From contig NZ_CAMFKO010000016.1 of the NCBI RefSeq assembly GCF_945957265.1, positions 1 to 64,000 of the forward strand: a stretch of 64,000 bases of DNA, given 5' to 3'. The notes beneath the pieces are model-generated. The model worked only from the letters and a program-made list of their open reading frames with translations. It searched no databases and was not told where the DNA came from. Numbering within the stretch: position 1 is the first letter of the stretch; each line of letters opens with the position of its first letter. Position numbers and translations under genes: made by a program. Positions 1 to 8,001 of this stretch are shown here, piece by piece. Origin of the DNA: an uncultured Dechloromonas sp. GTDB lineage: Bacteria; Pseudomonadota; Gammaproteobacteria; Burkholderiales; Rhodocyclaceae.

Positions 1-55
1 CGGATGAACAACGTTTAACTCAAACCCCGTTTACACAAAATTCCGGACACGCCCG
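1..55 (+). mobile_element. Probable right end of an IS256-family insertion sequence (partial)
   Basis: Positions 29-54 read like the terminal inverted repeat of IS256-family elements: a GTTTACACAAAATT block followed by a GGACAC-type outer tip. Just inside it, positions 1-18 can be read in frame 1 as the last codons of a protein (Arg-Met-Asn-Asn-Val-stop), which fits the short distance between an IS256 transposase stop and the right end. The element would extend to the left, outside the window. The match is from memory of the family, and the other end and target duplication are not visible, so this is a tentative call. Confidence 0.45.
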
Positions 56-132
56 GGTGTAACCGGAAAGGCGTCGAACTTCAGACTCTTCGATTAGATA
101 GCGATATCGCTCACACCATGGGCTGAGAGCTG

Positions 133-1122
133 TCATCCCTTCTTCCTTTTCCGCCCATTAACAATTTCTGACGTTGCAGCGAATTCTTGAGATGCAGCCA
201 ACGAATTTCGCTTCGGTTTTCCGGCTTTTCGGCTTCCAGAATCCCATTCCATCCCTGTCTCTACATGAAATGCTTCCCTTTGCTCAGCATTCACTGCGGC
301 ACGGTGAACAAAAAATTCGCGGCGATGATTAGCCCGGATACGCCCGAGCTCGGCTAGTTCAGGAAGTGATATGTAAAGCTGGCTGTCACTGTCCCTTAGC
401 GGCAACTCCGCACCGACTTCGATGATTTCTCCAGCCAAATCGACCCATCCCTGGCGAGTGCTCAAATCAAACATATAGCCAGTCACGTCAGCGACCCGGC
501 CTGCTACAACACGCCTTAGAAGCCCAGTCTCTCTGAGTCTGTTGGAGCAGAAGCGGGAACCATGCAAATACGCCCCATCCTCTTGAGCTTTAAACAGCAC
601 GGGCGTCAGCAACGCACGTACTGCCGCTTCAAATGGAACGTTATGGGCATCTGTTCGGTATCGACTCGCCAGATAATTCCAGATTCCTAAAGGTGTTGGA
701 TTAACCCCAGCCTTTAACATAGCGGGAGTCATGCGATCTAAACTGAAAATTGATTGATTGTCTCTGATGGTTCGCCGGATCTCTCGAGCTGCCAGCTGAC
801 AATAATTCAATTTGCTCTGGACATATGAAGGAGCCCCTTCAAGATTCATATCTCTGGGATGGGAAGACTCGACCGTTGCCTTTGATTGCCCGGCGAAGGA
901 TGGGGCCAGCTCACGAATTGGGATTCTTAACTCTATCTCTCTGATCAAATCAACAATTGCACCAGGCCCTCGGTCCAAGGTCATCCATGAGGGCCATCCC
1001 ACACATGGCCAGTCCCCTGGGCTTATATTCATCCCAAAATAACTGCAAAACGTGACCTTGCTAATAGCCATGGAGAATAGGGCCATACGGTAACCTGTCA
1101 CACACTTCCTGCCACCACCCAT
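133..1122 (-). pseudogene. 5'-truncated Mu/Tn7-type (TnsB/TniA-like) DDE transposase remnant
   Basis: The 329-codon frame reads as the C-terminal half of a large transposase of the TnsB/TniA/Mu-C group. Residues 10-50 end in a TLDRGPGA segment that fits the second catalytic Asp (D50), and SKATVESSHPR (80-90) fits the catalytic Glu (E85). A stretch with the family's GVNPTPLGIWNY pattern follows at about 137-148, then a Mu-C-like beta-barrel segment and a basic tail (RKRKKG). Intact relatives are usually 500-700 aa. The region with the first catalytic Asp is missing, and the frame is closed by a stop about 39 nt upstream of the apparent ATG. That ATG abuts the start of the oppositely oriented monooxygenase gene, so the first ten or so residues are probably not native. 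No TnsC/TniB ATPase follows on this strand. Probably inactive. Confidence 0.6.
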
Positions 1123-1426
1123 GATCCTTGAAGTCGCTCCACTGCAAATCCGAACCGGTCAAGCTGCGGAGTTCGAGGTAGCTTTTCGCAAGGCTCAACA
1201 CATCATTTCGTCAATGCCTGGATACGTGTCGCATGAACTGCAACGTTGTCTCGAACGGCCGGATGAATACGTTCTTTTGGTCCGCTGGCTATCCCTTGAG
1301 GCTCATGAGACTGGTTTCCGTGCGTCACCCGAATATCAGGAATGGCGGCGGCTTCTCCATCACTATTATGAGCCTTTCCCCACTGTTTCTCACTATGAGG
1401 CAGTTCCAGGCGCGATCAGCGGCTAA
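1121..1426 (+). CDS. Antibiotic biosynthesis monooxygenase (ABM) domain protein
   Basis: A 101-aa single-domain protein with the dimeric alpha/beta-barrel ABM fold pattern. It has an N-terminal MILEVAPLQIRTGQ strand, a helix over 15-32, then SMPGYVSHELQRC and a central EYVLLVRWLSLEAHETGF segment, the usual signature of these small cofactor-independent monooxygenases or heme-degrading-like proteins. Family members oxidise quinol-type or other small aromatic substrates; the substrate cannot be read from sequence. The gene lies in the AT-richer left patch between a transposase remnant and an exonuclease-like gene, so it may have been transferred. Its ATG overlaps the apparent start of the opposite-strand transposase remnant by 2 nt. 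No clear ribosome binding site is seen, because the upstream bases belong to the remnant. Confidence 0.75.
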   Translation: MILEVAPLQIRTGQAAEFEVAFRKAQHIISSMPGYVSHELQRCLERPDEYVLLVRWLSLEAHETGFRASPEYQEWRRLLHHYYEPFPTVSHYEAVPGAISG

Positions 1427-1655
1427 CTCACAATTCGAGGTGCCGAAAGCTCATGACTCTCTAAGTCAAGTTCGATTGGCAGATACAGGGTGGATTGCTG
1501 TCATTCAGCCCAGCCATAACTAAGGTCTGCTTTGGCCGAACAGCGGAACTTGGCTACTTGAAATTAATGGCGTCTTAGCCGGTTCGGTCCGAGAATTAAA
1601 GAAATGACACCCTCGGAATGCCGGGTAAAAATGTAGCCCTAGAACGGAGTAGAAA
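1427..1655. other. Intergenic stretch, no gene recognised
   Basis: This 229-bp spacer between the ABM gene and the exonuclease-like gene contains short open frames but none with coding character. I looked for integron attC core sites (GTTRRRY with its inverse) and found no matching pair. The end of the stretch holds a GGAGT ribosome binding site at 1646-1650 for the next gene. Confidence 0.5.
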
Positions 1656-2153
1656 TTGGCCATTCTGCTTTTTTTCGACTGTGAATTCACAGACCTGAGC
1701 AGTTCTGCATCGTTGATCTCAGCGGGGTTCATTTGCCAATCAGGCGAGCAGTTTTACGCCGAGTTGGCCGAATACAGAGTCGACTCCTGCAATGATTTTG
1801 TGAAGGCTACGGTTCTACCTTTGCTATCGCGGCGCCCAATTTCATCGGCTGATTTCGTTGTCTTGCTGACTGATTGGCTTAGCAATTTGGGTCAAGATTT
1901 CGTTTTCATCTCCGATTCCGATTGGGATCAGAAGATACTAACCAACACCTTTACCTCCGTCGGCAAATCAATCTCGGCCAACTGGCATTTCCTGAAAACG
2001 CCGGACAACTTCACAAATGGCACGCAACGCTGTTTGTTTAACGACGAAATGGCGGCGTTTTTTCTGCGCCACCCTGACGAAAACCCTCACCACGCGTTGT
2101 CAGATGCTCGAGCGATCCGCAATGCATACCTGCGAGCCGAGTCCGGACCATAG
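1656..2153 (+). CDS. 3'-5' exoribonuclease-like protein (DEDDh fold)
   Basis: A 165-aa protein resembling the small RNase T-like 3'-5' exoribonucleases of the Rv2179c type. The first DEDD motif is FFDCEFTDL (Asp8 and Glu10), a second Asp lies in ISDSDWDQKIL (about 88-98), and the C-terminal motif HHALSDARAIRNAY carries the catalytic His and last Asp. Length and motif order fit the family, which trims RNA 3' ends with two metal ions. The start is a TTG at 1656 placed 5 nt after a GGAGT ribosome binding site; the codons upstream are not coding-like. It sits alone in the AT-richer left patch, so its RNA target is unknown and horizontal acquisition is possible. Confidence 0.7.
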   Translation: MAILLFFDCEFTDLSSSASLISAGFICQSGEQFYAELAEYRVDSCNDFVKATVLPLLSRRPISSADFVVLLTDWLSNLGQDFVFISDSDWDQKILTNTFTSVGKSISANWHFLKTPDNFTNGTQRCLFNDEMAAFFLRHPDENPHHALSDARAIRNAYLRAESGP

Positions 2154-2476
2154 TTGGTACCCATAAGCCGGCTACTACGACCCAAGGCCAATATGTCATT
2201 CCCAATGCCAAAGACAACTTTCACTCCAACAGGCTGAATCACCCCGGATTTTGTAGTCACCACAAAGGGCTGCATTGAATTGATCAGCGGTCGGCACATT
2301 GCGCGGAGTCGAACATCAGCAAAGGCCGAAAAATTCAAGTTCAAAATAAAGGCCCAGCAGTTGCTGGGCCTCACTTACTTCAGTAGCCAGGCCACTTTAT
2401 CGACTAACTTTGCAACGCAGTTTCGACAGACTTAATAACAACTCGACAGACTTTGCTGCAAACAATCAAGCGGTAC
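2154..2476. other. Intergenic stretch of about 320 bp with only a terminator
   Basis: No open frame with coding character or RNA gene is recognisable here. Its right part contains the hairpin at 2351-2370 that I read as the amtB terminator. The composition is AT-richer than the genes to the right, consistent with the edge of the accessory patch. Confidence 0.5.
2343..2370 (-). terminator. Rho-independent terminator of amtB
   Basis: A 9-bp perfect stem GGCCCAGCA/TGCTGGGCC with a 2-nt loop occupies 2351-2370. Read on the minus strand it is followed by TTTATTTT, the expected U-rich tract. It lies about 105 nt beyond the amtB stop codon. Confidence 0.7.
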
Positions 2477-3679
2477 TTACCAGTTCGGTTCGCGCTCCGG
2501 TGTCGCGGTGATTTTGTGGATGCTGAGGTCGGCCCCCTGGTATTCCTCTTCCTGATCCAGGCGCAGGCCCAGCGTCGCCTTCAGGGCGCCATAGACGATG
2601 GTGCCGCCGACCAGGGCGACGACGATGGCCAGCGCGGTCATGATCAGTTGCGGCATGAAGGCGATACCGCCGGCGCCGCCGAAAGCCTTGGTGCCGAAGA
2701 TGCCGGCCGCGATGCCGCCCCAGGCGCCGCAAAGACCGTGCAGGGGCCAGACGCCGAGGACGTCGTCGATCTTCCAGCGGTTCTGGGTCAGGGTGAACAT
2801 CACCACGAACAGGCCGCCGGCCACGCCGCCGACAACCAGCGCCCCAATCGGGTGCATCAGGTCGGAACCGGCACAGACCGCGACCAGGCCGGCGAGCGGG
2901 CCGTTGTGCAGGAAGCCGGGGTCGTTCTTGCCCATCAGCAGGGCGACCAGGGTGCCGCCGACCATGGCCATCAGCGAATTCAGGGCGACCAGGCCGGAGA
3001 TCTTGTCCAGGGTCTGCGCGCTCATCACGTTGAAGCCGAACCAGCCGACGGTCAAAATCCAGGCGCCAAGCGCCAGAAAGGGGATCGAGGATGGCGGATG
3101 CGCGGAAATGCGGCCGTCCTTGCTGTAGCGACCATAGCGTGCGCCGAGCAGGAGCACGGCCGGCAGGGCGATCCAGCCGCCCATGGCATGCACGACGACC
3201 GAACCGGCGAAGTCATGGAACTCTTCGCCGAAGGTCGCCTTCAGCCAGGCTTGCACGCCGAAGGCCTGATTCCAGGCGATGCCCTCGAAGAACGGATAGA
3301 CGAAGCCGACCAGCATGAAGGTGGCGATCAGCTGCGGGTGGAACTTGGCGCGCTCGGCAATGCCGCCGGAAATGATGGCGGGAATGGCCGCGGCGAAGGT
3401 CAGCAGGAAGAAGAACTTGGTCAGTTCAAAACCGTTCTTGTCCATCAGGGTTTCGACGCCGGAGAAGAAATTGACGCCGTAGGCAATGCTGTAGCCGACA
3501 AAGAAGTAGGCGATGGTCGACACGCCGAAGTCGCTCAGTATCTTGACCAGCGCGTTGACCTGGTTCTTCTTGCGCACCGTTCCCACCTCGAGAAAGGCGA
3601 AGCCCGCGTGCATGGCCAGCACCATGATGGCGCCGAGCAGGATGAACAAGACGTTACTACCGGATTGATATGCTTCCAT
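2477..3679 (-). CDS. amtB: Ammonium transporter AmtB
   Basis: A 400-aa polytopic inner-membrane protein of the Amt/Mep/Rh family that conducts ammonium/ammonia. The twin pore histidines are H164 (VVVHAMGG) and H314 (PLHGLCG), and the conserved Asp of the recruitment site is D156. The hydrophobic segments fit the eleven-helix fold, and the acidic/basic C-terminal tail (from about 373) is the part PII proteins bind in relatives. There is no long N-terminal signal extension. No glnK lies next to it, unlike in many genomes. A GGGGG ribosome binding site precedes the ATG. Upstream are a sigma-54 promoter (GG at 3725-3726, GC at 3713-3714) and a perfect NtrC-type palindrome at 3776-3804, so expression should rise under nitrogen limitation. 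Confidence 0.96.
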   Translation of the reverse strand: MEAYQSGSNVLFILLGAIMVLAMHAGFAFLEVGTVRKKNQVNALVKILSDFGVSTIAYFFVGYSIAYGVNFFSGVETLMDKNGFELTKFFFLLTFAAAIPAIISGGIAERAKFHPQLIATFMLVGFVYPFFEGIAWNQAFGVQAWLKATFGEEFHDFAGSVVVHAMGGWIALPAVLLLGARYGRYSKDGRISAHPPSSIPFLALGAWILTVGWFGFNVMSAQTLDKISGLVALNSLMAMVGGTLVALLMGKNDPGFLHNGPLAGLVAVCAGSDLMHPIGALVVGGVAGGLFVVMFTLTQNRWKIDDVLGVWPLHGLCGAWGGIAAGIFGTKAFGGAGGIAFMPQLIMTALAIVVALVGGTIVYGALKATLGLRLDQEEEYQGADLSIHKITATPEREPNW

Positions 3680-3710
3680 GAAACCCCCAATGCAAAGATG
3701 GCGAACGGAA

Positions 3711-3728
3711 AAGCAAGCACCATTCCAG
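3711..3728 (-). promoter_or_regulatory. Sigma-54 (-24/-12) promoter of amtB
   Basis: Read on the minus strand the site is TGGAATGGTGCTTGCT. The invariant GG (3726-3725) and GC (3714-3713) are separated by exactly 10 nt, as sigma-54 promoters require. The start of transcription would be near 3701, giving a leader of about 20 nt before the amtB ATG at 3679. Confidence 0.8.
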
Positions 3729-3775
3729 TGCGCAAAAAATGTTACAAATCAGTGCGTTGCCAAAGTCATTTGCGC

Positions 3776-3804
3776 GAAATTCGCACCATGATGGTGCGAA
3801 TTTC
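3776..3804 (-). promoter_or_regulatory. NtrC binding site (enhancer) of amtB
   Basis: A perfect 29-bp palindrome centred on 3790, whose core GCACCATGATGGTGC matches the NtrC box (GCACC-N5-GGTGC). It lies about 65 bp upstream of the -24 element, at roughly -89 relative to the predicted start, within the usual range for enhancer binding. It sits 34 bp from the mltA stop codon. Confidence 0.85.
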
Positions 3805-3837
3805 AGGTACCACGCTCGTTATCGGTGCGCCCGCGCC

Positions 3838-5052
3838 TCATTTCGGAGCAAGCTCGGCGGGCAAGAGCACCCACATGCGGCCGCCCTGCTTCATGCGACC
3901 GGCCTGCTCGCCGGCCTCCTTGCCGAAACCCCAGAAAAAGTCGGCGCGCACCGCACCCTTGATGGCGCCGCCGGTATCCTGGGCCAGGACCAGGCGATTC
4001 ATCGGCTGCGTCGTATTCGGCCGGGTGGTCGCCAGGAACACCGGCGAACCGAGCGCAATCGAGCGCGGATCGATGGCGATGCTGCGTTCGGCGGTCAGGG
4101 GCACGCCCAGGGCGCCGATCGGCCCGTCGTTGCTGTTCGGCACCTCGCGGAAGAAGACATAGCTGGGGTTGGCGTTGAGCAACCCGTCCAGGCGCGCCGG
4201 ATTGGCCCGCGCCCAAGCCTGGATGCCCTGCATCGACGCCTCCTCCAGCTTCAGCTCGCCGCGCTCGACCAGGGCCTTGCCGATCGATTGATAGGGGTGC
4301 CCGTTCTGGTCGGCGTAGTTCAGGCGCACCATGCCGCCGTCGGCCAGCTGGACGCGCCCCGAGCCCTGCACCTGCAGGAAGAAGAGTTCCACCGCATCGT
4401 CGACGTAGAGCAGGGTCTTGCCCGGCACCTTGTCGCCCCTGGCCGAAATTTCGGCGCGCGACCAATACGGAACGACCTTGTTGCCTTCGAGGCGACCGCG
4501 CACCCGCTTGTCCTTCAGCTCCGGGAAGACGGCAGACAGATCGATGGTCAGCAGGTCGTCGGGAACGCCGCGGACCGGCTGCTCGTAGCCCTTGGCCCGG
4601 TTGCGGCTGCCGCGTAGCAGGGGCTCGTAGTAGCCGGTGACCAGGCCGTTGGCCCCGTCGCCGTTGGAGACGGCGTAGGGTTTCAGGTGCTGCTCGAAGA
4701 AACGGCGGGGCTGGTGGCCCGGCTTGCCATCGGCTGCCCGGGCCAGATCGCAGACCCGTTTCCAGCCCGGCCCGTTCGGCTTGCTCGCCACGCCGCGGCA
4801 GCTTTGCAGGAAGGGCGCCCAGGCCGCGGCGACATCGTCCTCCGCCCAGCCCGGCAGGTCGCTCCAGGCGGCGGCGCTCAAGGTCCGGACGAACGGCGCC
4901 GGCGTGGCGACCGGAGGAGGCTGCACGACGGCCGGGCAGGCTGCGCAGGTCGGGCACGGTGGACAGACGAGCGGCGCCGGCGTCGGCGGCGTGGTCGAAC
5001 AGGCGGCCAGGAGCGCCAAAATTAAAGTGGCGGCCGTTTGGATTTTTCGCAT
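3838..5052 (-). CDS. mltA: Membrane-bound lytic murein transglycosylase A
   Basis: A 404-aa outer-membrane lipoprotein that cleaves the MurNAc-GlcNAc bond of peptidoglycan to give 1,6-anhydro products. The signal peptide ends in a lipobox (LLAAC, Cys18), followed by a Pro/Cys-rich linker. The MltA domain starts near residue 110 and the C-terminal 3D domain carries the catalytic Asp in LAQDTGGAIKG. GYYEPLLRGS and VQGSGRVQL are typical MltA segments. The chosen ATG (5052) is the only start that gives a proper lipoprotein signal; the frame stays open far upstream but would overlap the divergent ATPase gene. The two genes start 46 bp apart and probably share a divergent promoter region. Confidence 0.93.
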   Translation of the reverse strand: MRKIQTAATLILALLAACSTTPPTPAPLVCPPCPTCAACPAVVQPPPVATPAPFVRTLSAAAWSDLPGWAEDDVAAAWAPFLQSCRGVASKPNGPGWKRVCDLARAADGKPGHQPRRFFEQHLKPYAVSNGDGANGLVTGYYEPLLRGSRNRAKGYEQPVRGVPDDLLTIDLSAVFPELKDKRVRGRLEGNKVVPYWSRAEISARGDKVPGKTLLYVDDAVELFFLQVQGSGRVQLADGGMVRLNYADQNGHPYQSIGKALVERGELKLEEASMQGIQAWARANPARLDGLLNANPSYVFFREVPNSNDGPIGALGVPLTAERSIAIDPRSIALGSPVFLATTRPNTTQPMNRLVLAQDTGGAIKGAVRADFFWGFGKEAGEQAGRMKQGGRMWVLLPAELAPK

Positions 5053-5098
5053 GGGTTTCGCTAGAGTTCTCGGTTTGCCGCGAAGTATACCTGCCACC

Positions 5099-5989
5099 AT
5101 GACAGAATCCTTGAATCTGGAACGCCTGCTCGCTCGTGCCGAGGCCGTGCTCGGGCGCCTCGAAGCCACCCTCCCCCTGCCGCCGGCCGCCCCCGACTGG
5201 GAGAGCGCCGTCGCCTTCCGCTGGCGCAAGAGCCAGCATCGCGGCTGGCTGCAGGCGGTCCGCCACCCGCACCCGATCCGCCTGGCCGACCTCGAAACGA
5301 TCGACGACCAGAAGGAGCGCATCGTCGCCAACACCCGCCAGTTCGTCGCCGGCCGCAGCGCCAACAACGTGCTGCTCACCGGCTCGCGCGGCTCGGGCAA
5401 GTCCTCGCTGGTCAAGGCCGTGCTCAACGAGTTTTCGCACCGGGGGCTGCGTCTGATCGAGGTGGACAAGGAAGACCTGATCGACTTGTCCGACATTCTC
5501 GACCTGCTCGAAGGCCGCCCGGAGAAGTTCATCATCTTCTGCGACGACCTGTCGTTCGAGGCCGGCGAAACCTCGTACAAGGCGCTGAAATCGGTTCTCG
5601 ACGGCTCCATCGCGGCGCCGCCGGACAACGTGCTGATCTACGCCACCTCGAACCGGCGCCACCTGATGCCCGAGTATTTCTCGGAAAATCTCGAAACACA
5701 CACGGTCAACGACGAAATCCGCCCCGGTGACACGACCGAGGAAAAGGTGTCGCTGTCGGACCGCTTCGGCCTGTGGATTTCCTTCTACCCGTTCAGCCAG
5801 GACGACTATCTCGCCGTCTTCCAGCACTGGGCGCGCGAACTGGGTGTGGCCCCGGAAGTGATCGCCGCCAGCGAGCGCGAGGCGCTGAACTGGTCGCTCG
5901 GCCGCGGTTCGCGCTCGGGCCGCGTCGCCTGGCAGTTTGCCAAGGACTTGGCCGGGCGCCAGAAACCCGCGCGGAAGAAAACCCGGTGA
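5099..5989 (+). CDS. AAA-type ATP-binding protein, DUF815 family
   Basis: A 296-aa cytoplasmic ATPase of the DUF815 group. The P-loop is GSRGSGKSS at 95-103, the Walker B-like motif is FIIFCDDLSF near 145-154, and YATSNRRHL resembles a sensor-1 Asn with flanking arginines. Length is normal for the family, whose cellular role is not established; members are widespread in Beta- and Gammaproteobacteria. The ATG at 5099 lies just after the divergent mltA start. Its TGA stop overlaps the GTG start of the Nudix-ThiE gene (GTGA), so the two are likely translationally coupled. Confidence 0.85.
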   Translation: MTESLNLERLLARAEAVLGRLEATLPLPPAAPDWESAVAFRWRKSQHRGWLQAVRHPHPIRLADLETIDDQKERIVANTRQFVAGRSANNVLLTGSRGSGKSSLVKAVLNEFSHRGLRLIEVDKEDLIDLSDILDLLEGRPEKFIIFCDDLSFEAGETSYKALKSVLDGSIAAPPDNVLIYATSNRRHLMPEYFSENLETHTVNDEIRPGDTTEEKVSLSDRFGLWISFYPFSQDDYLAVFQHWARELGVAPEVIAASEREALNWSLGRGSRSGRVAWQFAKDLAGRQKPARKKTR

Positions 5990-6930
5990 GCGCCATCGTC
6001 GAAGTCGCCGCTGCCGTGATGCTGCGCGCCGACGGCCGCGAATTTCTGCTCGCCCAGCGCCCGGAAGGCAAGGTCTACGCCGGTTACTGGGAGTTTCCCG
6101 GCGGCAAGGTCGAGCCGGGCGAAACGGTGCGCCAGGCGCTGATCCGCGAACTGCAGGAAGAACTCGGCATCACCGTGACCGCCTGCTCGCCGTGGCTGAC
6201 CCGCGTCTTCACCTACCCGCACGCCACCGTCCGCCTCAACTTCTGGCGCGTCACCGCCTGGGACGGCGAAATCGGCATCACGGCGCCGCTCGAGCATTCG
6301 GCCGTCGACTGGCTGCCGGTCGGCCGGCCGGCCAGCGTCGCCCCCATCCTGCCAGCCAACGATCCCATCCTGAAAGCCCTGTCCCTGCCGACGACGATGG
6401 CCATCACGATGGCCGAAAGCGAGGGCACGGAACGCCAGCTCGAGCGCCTGGAAGAAGCCCTGCTCGGCGGCCTGCGCCTGGTCCAGGTCAGGGACAAGGG
6501 CTGGCCCCCGGCGCAACGCCTGTGGTTTGCCGAAACCGTGTGCCGGCTGGCGCACAGCCATGGCGCGCTGGTCGTCATCAACGACGACGCGGACATCGCG
6601 CGCCGCGTCGGCGCCGACGGACTGCACCTGTCGGCCGCCCGGCTGGCCGGATCGAGCGAGCGCCCGGATTTCGCCTGGGTCGGCGCCTCCTGCCATACGG
6701 CCGCGGAAATCGCCCGGGCCGGCGAGCTCGGCCTCGACTACGCCCTGCTCGGGCCGGTCCTGCCGACGCCGACCCACCCGGAAGCCAAGGGCATCGGCTG
6801 GGCGGAATTCGGCCGCCTGCTCAGCGGCAATACGCTGCCGGTCTTCGCCCTGGGCGGCATGCGGCCGGAGATGCTGCCCGGCGCGCAGGAAAACGGCGCG
6901 CACGGCATCGCCCTGATGCGCGGATGGTGA
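5986..6930 (+). CDS. Nudix hydrolase fused to a ThiE-like domain (MutT-type)
   Basis: A 314-aa two-domain protein. Residues 5-130 form a MutT-like Nudix domain with the box GKVEPGETVRQALIRELQEE at 40-59, carrying the catalytic glutamates that hydrolyse nucleotide triphosphates such as 8-oxo-dGTP. Residues from about 140 form a thiamine-phosphate-synthase-like barrel (LVQVRDKGW, GADGLHLS, GPVLPTPTHPEAKG). This fusion is common in Betaproteobacteria and is usually annotated as MutT; whether the ThiE part is catalytic is uncertain. The GTG start at 5986 overlaps the preceding stop. A longer upstream reading of the frame would lie within the ATPase gene and is not coding-like. Confidence 0.88.
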   Translation: MSAIVEVAAAVMLRADGREFLLAQRPEGKVYAGYWEFPGGKVEPGETVRQALIRELQEELGITVTACSPWLTRVFTYPHATVRLNFWRVTAWDGEIGITAPLEHSAVDWLPVGRPASVAPILPANDPILKALSLPTTMAITMAESEGTERQLERLEEALLGGLRLVQVRDKGWPPAQRLWFAETVCRLAHSHGALVVINDDADIARRVGADGLHLSAARLAGSSERPDFAWVGASCHTAAEIARAGELGLDYALLGPVLPTPTHPEAKGIGWAEFGRLLSGNTLPVFALGGMRPEMLPGAQENGAHGIALMRGW

Positions 6931-6976
6931 CAATCGTGAAAGGTCGGCGGCGGCCCGCGACGGGCCACGCCGCAAA

Positions 6977-7183
6977 TCAGCGGGTCGGCGTGTCCGGGAA
7001 CTCGAGGCCGGGCGCCCCCGCCTCGTCGTCGCCGCCCTGGCTCTCGATGCGATAGGACTCGCTGGCCCAGCAACCGAGATCGATCTGCTTGCAGCGCTCG
7101 GAACAGAACGGGCGCCACAGGTTTTCCGGCGCCCAGAGCGCGTCCTCACCGCATTGCGGACAGCGGACCTTGCGTGCGGCCAT
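6977..7183 (-). CDS. yacG: DNA gyrase inhibitor YacG
   Basis: A 68-aa zinc-finger protein. The four zinc ligands are Cys8 and Cys11 (CPQC) and Cys27 and Cys31 (CSERC), followed by the conserved [13 protein letters not shown] segment. YacG binds GyrB and inhibits gyrase supercoiling in E. coli. The ATG overlaps the zapD stop by one base (TGATG), so it is cotranscribed and probably coupled to zapD, the usual arrangement in Proteobacteria. Confidence 0.92.
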   Translation of the reverse strand: MAARKVRCPQCGEDALWAPENLWRPFCSERCKQIDLGCWASESYRIESQGGDDEAGAPGLEFPDTPTR

Positions 7184-7941
7184 CAGAGATTACAGAAGGT
7201 GAGGTCGAAGGCGACATCGCGCTCGCAGCCCCGGGCCTTGATTTCGCCGGCCGGCGGCTTGGTGAAGCGGATGTTCAGGAAATACTTGTTGGCGCTGACT
7301 TCGGGAATCGCCTGCTCGTCGACGGCGAGCGAGACGCGCACCATCTGCGCCGCCGAACCGCCGAGGTTGAGCTGGAACTGGCCGAGCGCCGCGGTGTAGT
7401 TCTTCGGGCGGCCGCTGGAGCGCAACAGGCGCAGCACGATGGCCGCCGCATCGCGCAGCGGCAGCATCGGCTTGGTCCAGGCTTCCAGCGCATCGCGCCG
7501 CGTTTCGAGCGGGCGGTGCAGCCACCAGTGGTAGGACGGCAGATCGAATTCGCAGACCCCGCCGGGAATCACGGCACGGCTCTTGATGCTCATCAGCCAG
7601 TCGTTCTCGCGCAGGTATTGGCCGATCTTGCCGTGCATGCCGAGCAAGGCCGCCGACGACTGCTCGATTTCGTAGAGCGCGCCGGACAGCGCCTCTTCGG
7701 AAATGTCGGGGTTATTGCGGAAGGCGAGCAGCGTCTGGCGCTGGCGCTCGAGTTCCTGGATCAGGTCCATCTTCAGGTCGGCACGCCCGGCGACTTCGAG
7801 AATCTCGAACAGCGACACCAGGGCCGCATGGTGCTCCAGTGCGCCTTCTTCCTGCGTGAAATACGCGGCTTTCTCGAACAAATCCTCGAGACGCAGCAAT
7901 GTGCGGATGCGCTCGTTGAACGGATATTCGTAGGTGATCAC
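7183..7941 (-). CDS. zapD: Cell division protein ZapD
   Basis: A 252-aa cytoplasmic protein matching ZapD (YacF), which crosslinks FtsZ protofilaments and helps Z-ring assembly. The N-terminus [20 protein letters not shown] and the mostly alpha-helical N-domain followed by a beta-rich C-domain are typical, and length is normal (about 250 aa). It is the middle gene of coaE-zapD-yacG on the minus strand, starting 60 bp after the coaE stop and overlapping yacG by one base. Confidence 0.93.
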   Translation of the reverse strand: MITYEYPFNERIRTLLRLEDLFEKAAYFTQEEGALEHHAALVSLFEILEVAGRADLKMDLIQELERQRQTLLAFRNNPDISEEALSGALYEIEQSSAALLGMHGKIGQYLRENDWLMSIKSRAVIPGGVCEFDLPSYHWWLHRPLETRRDALEAWTKPMLPLRDAAAIVLRLLRSSGRPKNYTAALGQFQLNLGGSAAQMVRVSLAVDEQAIPEVSANKYFLNIRFTKPPAGEIKARGCERDVAFDLTFCNL

Positions 7942-8001
7942 GCGAAGGATGGCCCGAAAAGACGGAAATTTTGTTTATTCTGAGCTATTTGCAGGCAAAT
8001 C

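Noticed and set aside
1427..2476. Possible integron cassettes (small genes with spacers in the left patch)
   Set aside because: No attC core pairs (GTTRRRY with RYYYAAC) flank the ABM or exonuclease genes, and no integrase is seen.
3803..5827. A long minus-strand frame across mltA and the AAA ATPase
   Set aside because: It is out of frame with mltA and antisense to the ATPase; no recognisable domain.
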